Positions 43,922-55,200 of a stretch of DNA of 64,000 bases are shown here, piece after piece (position 1 is the first letter of the stretch; each line of letters starts with the position of its first letter). A program made the position numbers and the translations under genes. The stretch is from contig NC_079978.1 in NCBI RefSeq assembly GCF_029852145.1, positions 7,812,001 through 7,876,000 of the forward strand, in the 5' to 3' direction. This DNA is from Microplitis mediator. Its lineage: Eukaryota > Arthropoda > Insecta > Hymenoptera > Braconidae. Below the pieces are notes generated by a model, which worked only from the letters and a program-made list of their open reading frames with translations, was not told the origin of the DNA and did not search any database.

Positions 43922-45978
43922 ATGGATGATACTTATCGACGAATTAGTGACGAGGATGATTTTGGTGAAGATGAAATGGAAAAAAGCGAAATACAAGAGT
44001 TTTTTTATGGGCAAACTATATTATTGACGGGTTGCACTGGATTTTTAGGAAAATGTTTTGTTGAAAAAATATTAAGAGATTGTGCGGGGATTAAAAAATT
44101 GATTTTAATTGTGAGATCACACAAAGTTTCAGCTAAAGAACGTATGAAAAAATACTTTCAAAACGAGGTACGTACTTTTTAACTAATTACTTGTTATGAA
44201 TAAAGAGTCATAACAGCGAAATTAATATAAAAAAAAAAAATGTTGTTTTAGATTTTTGAAAAATTACGTAGTTATCGACCAAATTTTGAATCTAAAGTAT
44301 GTATAGTTGAAGGAAATTTGAATGAAGAAAACTTAGATTTGTCCATTGAAGACAGAAAGATGTTAATAGATGAAGTGACCATGATTTATCATAATGCATC
44401 AAACGTTAAATTTGCCACGAAAATATCAGATAGTCTCAAGTGTAATGTGTTTGGAACAAAATATATGATCGAATTGGCTAGAGCGTGCAAAAAATTAGTG
44501 TGTTTCATGTATATATCAACTGCGTACTCGCACTCTTATAACAAAGTGATTGAGGAAAAATGTTACCCGCCACCAGCGGGTCTTAAGATGGTCCAAGACA
44601 TGATCGACGCGGATGAAATCGCGAAAAACGGTATACCGCAAGCAACTGTAGACGAGACATGTAAACCGTGGGCTAACATCTACACTTTTGGTAAATCAAT
44701 CGCTGAATCTTTAGTCGAAGAATTTGGCAAAGAAACGTCTTACCCGTGTATTATTTACAGACCGAGTCAGAGTAAGCTCCTTATTACATATTGAAAAATC
44801 TGCGGATCACTCATAAGTTAAATTACTAATTTTCCAAATTCTTACAGTAATATCAACTTACCAGGAACCATTTCCCGGTTGGTGTGGTAACTACAATGGA
44901 CCAGTATTGTTATTTGTTGGTTACGGATTAGGTATTATTCATACAAATACCCCAGCAGACTCCGTACAAGATTACGTTCCCGCTGATATGTGTACTAATT
45001 CAATTCTTGCTCTTACATGGGATACTGTAACGAACAGGTTATAACAATACAATTTAATTTAGGCAAAATTGCATTCAATAAGATAGTATTTGTTGATAGA
45101 CAAATATACAATATTTTTGTTAAGCCAAATATGTTGCTGATAAAAATAATTGTTATCCTTATAAATTTAGTGCTTTTTTTATATTTTGGTGTACGCCAAT
45201 GTCAGACAATTATTGCAGTTGAAAATCTTATTGGTATTTTATTATTTTTCTAGAACACAAAACATCGGAAAAGTTTTTGTATTTAATTACGCTTCATCAA
45301 CAGTCAACCCTATTACTATGAAAGAATTTGAAGATAACGGACAGGCACGAATTGCAGAGAGCCCATCCAATCGAATGATTGGTCCAACTTTCATGATACA
45401 AGCACCATGTTATTTTCTACTTTATGTATTTCATTTTATATTCCACGGTATACCAGCAGTAATTGCAGATATTGTACTTATGGCAATGTTACAAAAACCA
45501 CAGTAAGATAAATTATTTAAACTTTACCACTTACTTATTTTAATAACGTGATGATATTAATGTATTTGTTTTATTTTTCTTAAACTGTAGGGCCATTGCG
45601 ATGTTCTATAAAATAACAATGAATTTAAAGACTATATTATATTGGGGTACATCCGATTGGCGAGTAACTGTAACAGAAACTCAAAAAATGTGGGAGAGAA
45701 TGAATCATCGAGACAGATTTTTGTTTTATAATGATTTACGCACTGTTGAATGGCCAATATTTGGCCATACAATTTGGTCTGGAATAAAAAAGTATTTATT
45801 AAAAGAACCACTGGATGATCCTTCGGCCAGACGAAAATATATGATGATACAGTTTGCTTTTCATAGTTTTAAAATTATAATTATTGTATTTATTTTATAT
45901 TACTTACTTAGTTACTGGCTAAGCTTAATTTCACCAGTAACCGAATTCGTAAAGCTGAAATATATTTGTCATATGTAA
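43922..45978 (+). CDS. Fatty acyl-CoA reductase, tandem copy 3
   Basis: Exons 43922-44167, 44252-44771, 44848-45037, 45254-45502, 45591-45978 would give 530 aa with the same phases as its neighbours. TGCTGFLG and YTFGK are intact. Odd points: the exon 3 donor is 'cag|gttata', weaker than the GTAATA or GTAAGA of copies 1 and 2, and reading through it hits a stop at once. Exon 3 also reads 'PADSVQDYVP' where the others have PVDYVQDYVP. The residue at the end of exon 4 is Gln instead of Arg. Exon 2 is nearly the same as copy 2. It is probably functional, but transcript evidence for the weak donor is needed before calling it intact. Confidence 0.88.
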
Positions 45979-47585
45979 TTTGTTAGGGAGATAGGTAATG
46001 AAAACTATTAATCATTATTATATATAGAATAATACTCTTTATTTTGTTTTTTCTTTTGTTGTTATTATTGTTGTCCATATTGTGTTGCTTTATCCAATGA
46101 ATAATAATTTTATTGTTTTTTTCTGTTTCGTCGCTGCCGATATTTTGGTAAAACAGTATGTATGTGTGATACAACATTATTATACTAAAATAACGTCCAG
46201 ACCACTCGTTTTTCCGATTGTTACTTCAAACCGCTTACGACTAGAATTATTTATATTGTTATATACGTCATTACTTTTGTACGCCCGATTTTTTTTTATA
46301 TATTTATATTTATTTTCTTTTGCAAAATTTAGTTTGTCCATCTAAGACCAATGCCAGATAATCATTATACGTTTTTTTGTTAAAAATTTTCAAATTTTCG
46401 ATGCGGTTTTAGAAGAACAATGAAAAATCGAGAGATCAGTACGCTCTTTAGAGGTATACCGTGCATCATATATTTTATTTTTATTTTTTTCTAATTTTCT
46501 ATTAAAAAGGTTACGCCAAACCTCGAAGCAAATTCAGGACAATCACATGACGGGTTTTTAAAAAATAAATTTTAAAAATCGTTTTATCAGTTTAAAAATT
46601 GCTTTTGAAAGCAGTATTGAATGTTCACACAGTTTAAAATTTTGTATATAAATTCTTGAGTATAAAAATTCAATGGTTAAATATTTAGTGTCAATTATTT
46701 GACACCATCAAGTGTAAATTTAACTAAAGTTTAATTTGTCATCTGATCTCAACAAGTTTTAAACCTGTATTATTGTTTGACACAAGAATAATGTGTTAAA
46801 TTAACACAAAAAATTAAGTGGGCCGTTTGGAACATAGATTTGAGTTGAATTTTTGAACACAAATTCTAAACTGTGCGATAAAAAATTTCGTGTAATAAAT
46901 TAATGCAAGTAAAAATTTATAATAATAATTTTTACATAAGCGTTTAAATAATAAATAAATTTAGTTAAAATATTAATTGTAATAAAAATAATAATATAAT
47001 ATATTTCCATCCTTCTTCCGCGTCCTTTCGCTTCGAGAAAATGGCGTAATTTTTCGATGCAACTTTAACTCTGTCTTTCTGAAAACCTTCATATCTTTTA
47101 TGCACTACTATTTACAATGTACACATGTCGTCTTTCCTGCCCTAAGTTTCCCGAGGCGTTACTAGGACTTGCTTTATTTACAAATTTCTATTTTTCTCAA
47201 TTAAAATTACGAATTTCAATAATTATTTAAAACATAAAATACCCAATACATCAGATGAATTTCAGAGTAAGTGATTAAAAATTAATAAATAAATAAATAT
47301 TTTAAAATACTTATTGAAAAATATTGTTAAAATATTAATTGTATTGCGTTGAAAAATTATGACAAAAATTAATCGCACCGAAAATTCACGACCAGCGTGA
47401 AATTTTCGCACTGTAGAAAATTTATACGAAGATAGCAAACGCAGAAGGAATAATAAAAAATTATAAATTATGGAAGAATATTTAGGACATGATCAGTTAA
47501 CATGACTATCGCAATTTAAATTAATTTAAACGAGTATAATTTTAAAATTTAACTGAAATTTCATAATTAAAAAAATGAATTTATA
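45979..47585. other. Intergenic AT-rich stretch after FAR cluster
   Basis: No gene is recognised. Short frames here are AT-rich and unsupported. Confidence 0.55.
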
Positions 47586-47592
47586 TATATAG

Positions 47593-48144
47593 GGCATTCC
47601 ATGCCAAATCGGACAGTTTGAAAAATTCGAATTTTTGATTCTCTTTATTTTTTTATATTTTGTAGTACCCATCGAAAAATTCTTCCTGGTAAATTTTGAG
47701 ATTTTTACGATGACCCGTTCGAAAATCGCTCATTTTTTGCTAATAACTTCTTTGATAGTGGTCTAAGCCGAAACTTTTTTTTCGAAATTTTTATTTTTCC
47801 ATGTACTTGTCAGAAAAAATTACGAACAAATTATCCTAAATATTTTTCTGTATAATTTAAAAATTTTAAACTTTTCCTTCAAAGTTCTTGCATATTTTGA
47901 TCTTTTTGAAAAATTTTTATCACATGAACTTAAAAAAAAAAGATTTAAAGTTTGAAACTTGAAAGTAACATAGAAAAATATTTTGAAAGACATGTTCGAA
48001 AAAAAAAGCGATTTTCGAAGAGGTCATCGAAAAAATCTCAAAATAGACCGAGAAAAGTTTTTTGATGAGTATTACAAAGTATAAAAAAATGAAGGAAATC
48101 AAAAATTAAAATTTTTTAAACTGTTCGATTTGGCATAGAATGCA
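47593..48144. mobile_element. TIR element with GGCATTCCATGCCAAATCG ends
   Basis: The left end 'gcattccatgccaaatcgga' and right end 'tcgatttggcatagaatgc' are inverted, and pairing extends inward through 'cagtttgaaaaatt' and 'attttttaaactg'. About 550 bp, no transposase frame. Confidence 0.75.
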
Positions 48145-48404
48145 TTATATATATTTATGTGCTTAAATATTTATGTAATTATTTTTTCGTCAATAAAGCA
48201 AGTCTTAATAAACGCTTTGTATCACTTAAAAAGGTAAATATATATAATAATTTTATATATATACTTCTTGTTCTCATATATAGTATATATAATATATATA
48301 ATATCTTATGTATATTTTATTTATTTTATACCAATTTATTCTCGCTTCTTAAATCTAACTCTTGTGTAATATGTATACTATTTACAATTTGTATAGTCAC
48401 CAAA

Positions 48405-48500
48405 TATGTTTCTATATATAAATATATATAAATATATATTTATATATATTTATATAAAAAAATATAAATATATATTTATATATATTTATATTTGTATATT
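48405..48500. repeat. AT-only low-complexity tract
   Basis: Alternating 'tataaatatata' units. A frame through it has only Ile, Tyr, Lys and Phe and is not a gene. Confidence 0.8.
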
Positions 48501-48902
48501 TCATTCATGTGAAGATACAACAACATACACTATGACGTGCATAGCCCACTCTTACATCGCATCCTCGTCCAATCGCGTTTACACACTCATTAATTAACCA
48601 ATTAATCAAATTGTTTTAAACCTATCATTCAAATACAAATATTTAAATTTATAAATTTTTAGTCGAATCATTAATTATATATTTGTCAAAATGAATCACT
48701 GTCATCATCATTATCGGCGAAATTTCCGTCGCTCAATACGTTTTGTCTGCTGTAATTATTAATTTTTATTTAAAATCTTAATTTTATTTGTTCTATTGCC
48801 GCTGGATTAATTTTGAAAAATAAAATTGTAATGACTCTTGATTTACATGAACCAAGCACTCGCCCTGGACGAAATAACATTTCTTTTAATAATTAAAATA
48901 TA

Positions 48903-48925
48903 ATAATAATAATAATAATAATAAT
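48903..48925. repeat. (TAA)n microsatellite
   Basis: Short run of 'aat' units in AT-rich DNA. Confidence 0.8.
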
Positions 48926-49429
48926 TTAAAAAATAATAATAATTATAATCATAATAATATCTGATTGCGCTTGCCCTAATCATTATTTAAATAATAATCT
49001 CAAAATATTATAAAATGAAGAAAAAACAACCCATTCATATATTACACATACATTTATCAATATATATGGATCATACTATATAGACAATTATTAGTTTTAC
49101 AAAAACTTTATTAACTTAATATTGCTTTAATAATTATTCATTAATTAACAAATAAATATTTTCATTACATTATTTTATGAAAAAATAAATAATATAAAAA
49201 ACAATTTATCTATATGTATTTAAATGATCCATTAATTTTCTGCCATTTTTTAATAATTACTATAATAATTAACGGAGTACTTGATCATCAACAGACATTG
49301 TATTGAGTATTATTGAGGTTGTCTTCATCAAACAATTATTTTTAAGTAAGTAACCTGTCAAGTAAATATTAATTCAATATCTAAATCTGGTTTCACATAA
49401 TTTTATTGGTCAAACAGTTTATTTATTTG

Positions 49430-49654
49430 TGTACCTGAAGATCAGAACGTTTTTCGCGGGACAAAAATAAAGAAACAAAATTAAAAGTTTAAAATCTACT
49501 GGATCTGATTTCTTGAATGTTTTGCACAGGTGTCAGTATGCCAACCGAAAATTTCAGGCTGGTCTCAACTACCCCCAAGTCATCCATAAACAGTAAAATT
49601 ACATAAACGGTTTTCATTTTCGGTGCGCGAAAAACGTTCTGATCTTCAAGTACA
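49430..49654. mobile_element. MITE with TGTACCTGAAGATCAGAACG ends
   Basis: The left end 'tgtacctgaagatcagaacg' and right end 'cgttctgatcttcaagtaca' are inverted, one mismatch in that stretch, and pairing continues through 'tttttcgcg'. About 225 bp, non-coding. Confidence 0.8.
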
Positions 49655-50188
49655 TGTTTTTTTTAAGTAATAGCTGCACTGATAGTTGGATATGAATGTG
49701 GACACATGATAATGAGATTTAATCAATCGTTGCAATAGAAATATGGACACATTTATTTATTTATTTTGACAGTGTCCACGCTTTCGTTCTTAAAAATTCT
49801 TAGAGGCCATACACACACTCATACAAGGAAGCCGCTCGTATATTATTAGTAATATTATTTAAATGACATGTAAATAATGTAAATTAGCTACTATGAGAGA
49901 TCATTGGCGCACTGGCGGGCATGACTTCCTAGTAGTGATAAGCCTTAAAAATTCTACCTAATTATTAAATTAATAATCCAGGTACTTTTGACAGTATAAA
50001 CGCGATTGGTGACGGCAATATCATCGACAATGACGAAATTATTTAAATTATTTAATTCCCAATCTGCTTTATTATTTTTACGTGCAATTATAATGACAAA
50101 TATAACATATATAATAATGAGATGAAACGAACGAGAATGCAAAAGCACCAGGATCTGGTGCCTTAGCACCAAATATATTTACATATTA

Positions 50189-50201
50189 TTTATTTTTTAT
50201 T
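50189..50201 (-). promoter_or_regulatory. Candidate taranis polyadenylation signals
   Basis: Two overlapping-range AATAAA hexamers on the minus strand lie about 890 nt past the stop codon. If used, the 3' UTR would cover the less AT-rich stretch 50200-51086. Position-based inference. Confidence 0.3.
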
Positions 50202-51086
50202 ATATATATGTATATATATTTGTACAATTAGTGTGTGAGAATATTGGGCACGATCCGTGGGCCTAAGCAACGACACTAGTGCCGCTGGAGAACGTCACTC
50301 CGAGGCACGCATTTTAACGGAATTTAAAAGGGACGTTCTTGTATAAAGATTTATAAAGTCTCAACGTTGGTTGGCTAGGCAGGCGATAAGCTTAAACTTT
50401 TTTAAAAATTATTTCCATTACTATATCTGGTAGAAATAAGTGGAAAAGGATTTATGTCAAAGACACTAAATATTGTTATAAACTATAACAAAATCTTTAA
50501 CATCATCCTCAATAATTATTATCACCAATAACTATTATTAAGTTGAATAATTATCGCCGGCCCGGGTACCTTGTCCGTTGAAAATTTAAAAATACAATTA
50601 TAATAATGATGCAGATGGCGCGGATTTCGTATCGTCGTTGATGATTTTTCTATCCACAGTTGATATTGAGCGTCCAGCTGTGGTTATTAAGTCGCTGATC
50701 CGTTTAAAAGTTGATGCTGCTGGTTCTATTCGCTGCGACTAAGATGATAAGGGATGTTGTTCCTTTTTTATTATTGTTGTTTATAAATTCAAGTTGCTGA
50801 CGCAGGCGTCGATCCGCAACAATCAACGAGGAAGTGAGAATCGAGTGGAGTGTAATTGACACGAGCCATATTATTTAGTTTAATTGTTTAATCTTTCAAT
50901 AAACAAACGACGACTGCATTATAAAATGCACCGGCGAGCGTCTACGTAACAACACCGGGGTCATCCCGTTGGAATACGTCGCTACGTCGTACCGTCGTTT
51001 TCAAGGTCACTCAGGGGCACTTATTTGCCCTGTGGTGTGAGAGGGTAAAAGTCGATGAGATGGCTCAACGACGCGAGTATTGGGGG

Positions 51087-52205
51087 CTATGAGCCGACAC
51101 ACATCAACGACTCGTGCGTACTACTGCTATTACAACTGTTGTTAGTTGTACTGCTTGTTGTTATATTGTTATTATGATTAATAGTACTATTACTCGTCGT
51201 ATTGAGATGGTGATCTTGGGCTGCAGCCGCGGCTACGGCGACATTTGTACTTCTCAGGATGTCGTCTGCCGACAGGGGAGTTAATTTCCATCCAGGCATA
51301 AAGTCTAGATCTATTTCAGGTCCAATATCAACGTCTAGCAGTTCATTGTTATTGAGAGGATCCAGAGGTGATTGACTCGACAGTGATAAGACGCTGCCCC
51401 AATTAATGGAACGACTGTCGTCACTGTCACCAATACCAGAGTCAACGTCCGTTTCGTTGGACGCGGTGGGTGGCATAGGAAAAGGCGTCAGTCTACCCTG
51501 TTCAGATGGCTGAAGTTGGGCCATGGGTGCGGGAATAACTGGTTCCATTGGCGGTGGACTCCTGTCTCTCTCCATTTCCCGCTCTAGATGCCTCAAGGTA
51601 TTGCAAATTAAAACAGAACGATGTAAACTAGGATCTGGAAACTGACGATACCTCGCCAATTTACACATCGAGATATTAAGGACGGCTAGCCTACGTTGAC
51701 GATAACACGCTCTACCACGTCGACACCAACTGGACCTCGAGCCCTCGCAACATCTTTCATTGGCGCGGTAACTCGAGCCAAGCTCCAGGTAACTCTTTCC
51801 ATTCTCTTCTCTTCGTATCGTCGGTGGCTCGTAGTGATGAGGCGCTCCCCACTGAGGTTGAGGTCTTGATAACTGGTTGTAACCACCATTGCTACCGACA
51901 TTATTGCGCTGATGATAGTAGTGCTGAGGTGGATGATGTAACTGGGATCCAGCTGGCGGTAAGTTGCCCGCCGGTTGACAAGGATTCGCCTGTAGACAAG
52001 GCGAACTGACTTCCATATCGTAGTAAGATGATGCCGATTGATTAAGTGGCGGTGTGTAACTATCCTCCATTGCCCACCAACTGCCCTCCACTCTGCCAAG
52101 CTTCGACGGGCTTTCGCCCATGTCCATGTCGAACTCCATGCAGCCCACACCTCCCTCCAGTTTACGTTTTCCTGCCGTGGCCTGCAGACCCATCATTGCA
52201 CAACT
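51087..52205 (-). CDS. tara: Taranis-like SERTA-domain protein
   Basis: SERTA proteins (vertebrate TRIP-Br/SERTAD, Drosophila Taranis) are nuclear regulators linking cell-cycle control to chromatin and transcription. The first ATG at 52196 gives 369 aa. 'GKRKLE' at residues 9-14 is like the cyclin-binding motif of TRIP-Br proteins. The SERTA core begins near residue 165: 'RRLAVLNISMCKLARY' then 'DPSLHRSVLICNTLRHLE'. After a Pro-rich stretch comes an acidic part ('DVDSGIGDSDDSRSINWG') and 'PLSADDILRSTN'; the end is a His/Asn/Ser/Thr-rich run. The exon opens with a splice acceptor 'gattacag' just before 52205, and the frame stays open to that edge, so a longer N-terminal isoform from upstream exons is possible. 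The conserved domains and intact frame make this a functional gene. Confidence 0.92.
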   Translation of the reverse strand, partial: SCAMMGLQATAGKRKLEGGVGCMEFDMDMGESPSKLGRVEGSWWAMEDSYTPPLNQSASSYYDMEVSSPCLQANPCQPAGNLPPAGSQLHHPPQHYYHQRNNVGSNGGYNQLSRPQPQWGAPHHYEPPTIRREENGKSYLELGSSYRANERCCEGSRSSWCRRGRACYRQRRLAVLNISMCKLARYRQFPDPSLHRSVLICNTLRHLEREMERDRSPPPMEPVIPAPMAQLQPSEQGRLTPFPMPPTASNETDVDSGIGDSDDSRSINWGSVLSLSSQSPLDPLNNNELLDVDIGPEIDLDFMPGWKLTPLSADDILRSTNVAVAAAAAQDHHLNTTSNSTINHNNNITTSSTTNNSCNSSSTHESLMCVGS

Positions 52206-55200
52206 CTGTAATCATAAAAAAATCCTATATTACATTTCAGTTATAACACTGGTCATTTATATTTATGTAGATAAGAATATTTTCATTGTTTTATTTCGTT
52301 TATAAACTGGAATCCAAAGACAGAAGGCAAACTAACAGCCAGTGACTCAGACCTTTGGCTCGTTGGCGAGAACGTACCAGGGTAATGACGTCAGGCTCCC
52401 CTTCCTGGCTTTGAATCAAGTCATCTTCAGAATAGATACTACCATACTACACTGTATAGTATTATATATATATATACTTATATATTAGGGAAGAGAAATT
52501 GTCTGGGAGTAAAAATACAGAGGGTGTTAGTCATGACCATGAATTTAATTAACTATCACGATGCGGGTATCAACCTAATTTCTTAATGTCTCGATTCACT
52601 TTTTATTTTCGCCGTATGATTTTTAAAAACCTAATATACTTAATAAATAAAATTGTTTTTGTTTTTATTGTTTATCTTGTAATATAATCATGATAATGAT
52701 AATGAAATAATGAAAAATAAATAAGTACTAAGAATGACAGTCTTGAGCTGCTAAGATATCCACCTCCGCGAGTAAGAGAAAGTAAGATGATTACCTCCCA
52801 CTTTTGACACACACAAAATACATACAACCCGCGGGGAATTTGAAAGCGTGGACAAAGAGACAGTACATATATACATACATTCACATATACTGCGGTAAAT
52901 AAAATAAATATTGAGAGCCCCTGGGCTTTTATAAGTTGGCTGGAATACCACGAGATGTCACCGTGAGTGTCTTTATTCACTTATCAGAGTATCGACAATA
53001 TCCCACGTGGACTTGAAACATTGCTAAGTTATCATCGTGATTAAAAATTACTCGACAGACATACAGTCAATAATTATTTCAACTATTATGTACACCGATC
53101 TTGTAAACAAACCCATTATAAATATAAAAAAAAAAAATGAACGAACTCAAAAAATCTCTACATTTATAAATAAAAAAAAAAAATAAAATACTTTGCGGCG
53201 AGTATACTTATGCAACCGGTTAAAATAGTTTATCACTATTGAAAAAGGGATTAAATTTAAATTCCATCAGACGTATAATTTTAAGAAGTTGTGCCAGATA
53301 TTTAGCAACCGATAATACTCAAACGTAAGCACTTGTTGAATCGTGGAAATCTAGGGTCAGCGTAACGGATTAGTTGTGCTGCTGCTATAAATGCACACGC
53401 CTTTCATACAGTAATAAATCAAAGTCAAGGAAGAGGACCTTTTAGTCGTTCGATTCTGCCTTTTCTTATTCCTCCTACCGTATTATGTAAATATATACAT
53501 ATACATATGTAAAGACATACAAAATATCCGATTGAATTACTACATACATGTTATAATTTTCCAGAAAATTTGTTCTCTTTTTTTTCATTCAAAATTAGTG
53601 GATTTTGAAAAGTAAAATGTTTATGGTCTTCAGATATATCTGGACAAAAAGGATTACTGTAAATATGGGTAAGGGATGTACATAAATCATGTTTCTAAAA
53701 ATAATTAGTCCTCGAGACAACTATCGATGACGACCCTCAATGCTTCCGGGTGTTTAATGTGACCCTGATGCACGACAACAATTTACTGTACTGGCGCTTA
53801 CGATAATTTGCTAAGTACACAAGTCTAGTGTCACGTCGTTTAAGTTAATTCGATACCAGACTGTTGTTATGAACAAGTGATCAAAGCATAATCATGAAAT
53901 TATTGAGTTTTCTTTACCGACTAAAATTGATATTATTGTTGATTGTGAAAATTATTTCAGTGAATTCTGGTTTTATTGGAGTTGATTTTTAAAATTGGTA
54001 AGAAAAAAGATTTAAATTGTTGTAATAATTAAAGCAAATAATGAAATATGTGAATAATACACGGAATAGTTATCATCATGAGTTATTGTGTAGGCTCCAG
54101 TGACGAACGACGACGACGTTGAGTGCGCAGCAGCGCCTCGTTGATGCCAGGCATGACGTCAACCGGCTGAGTGTTATTTTTGAAAGGAGACGAGAGAGAG
54201 AGAAAGATGTTTATGTGCGTGTGTGCGTCGGTGTTGAGAGTATACTTGACTCACACTGCCAGCTAAATATCATTTATAGAAATTTAAAAACAAGATATGT
54301 GTTTAATATTATCCAAAAAAAAAAAAACTTGTTAAATTTAGTAAGTAAATAATACGAATTTATAATAAAAAATTTAATGGTTGTAATGATGTAGACAGCT
54401 ATTGATATCCTAATTATTAATGAAGAGCTTTAAAGTTTAAAGATGAGTTGTATACATTGACGGCTAGGTCTAAAGTCGAAAGATTAAGCACGCGAACCGC
54501 GAGCGCTATCAACACCTCGCGGATAAGATTGCCGAGCAACACGACAACGACTTCAAGGACTTACTTGAAACTTTACGACACAAAACCAAGACGATTATTG
54601 AATCCTATATACTGATATTTAAATACAATGTATGAGACTGGTGATCATTTAATAATTTATGTCACTACTGTGAGCTGATGTATGTAATTGATTTTAGAAA
54701 TAATGATAAAGATGAGTGTCCTAGTGACTTGCCAAGTCTCTGTAATGCAATGTCTCCATTTATTTTAAACAATTTGTAAGATACATATACTGTCAGTCTC
54801 TCTGACAAAAAAGAATTTCTCGTTTAAATCGCGACGTTTTTTTAATTATTTTAGAGTAGAACACAAAAAAATTTATTTGTTGTATTGGCTTTTTTTTTTG
54901 TGTGTAAAAAATTTTTTCATTAACCGATACCTTTAGTGTGCGTAAATAAAATCACCAAATTATATGTTACGTTACACATAGGATTCATCGAGTATGTATG
55001 TACCTTTGTGTCGGCGTAAAACGTAACGTAATCCCTAATGAATCCAGATGACAGCTAACCCATTCACTCGGTTCGTCTGTCTCCTCCACATTTATATATA
55101 AATATATATGTATGTACTGATATATAGTAGTACATGGACACTAGACTGAGTGCACACACATAAAAGTGCGTACAACAACAGAGGGGTTTAGTCACAGTCA

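Noticed and set aside
46082..46345. 87-aa hydrophobic frame after FAR copy 3
   Set aside because: AT-rich run of Phe, Leu and Tyr with no start context or homologous block after the other FAR copies.
51686..52150. 154-aa minus-strand frame overlapping taranis
   Set aside because: Shifted-frame shadow of the SERTA gene; the conserved SERTA core is in the other frame.
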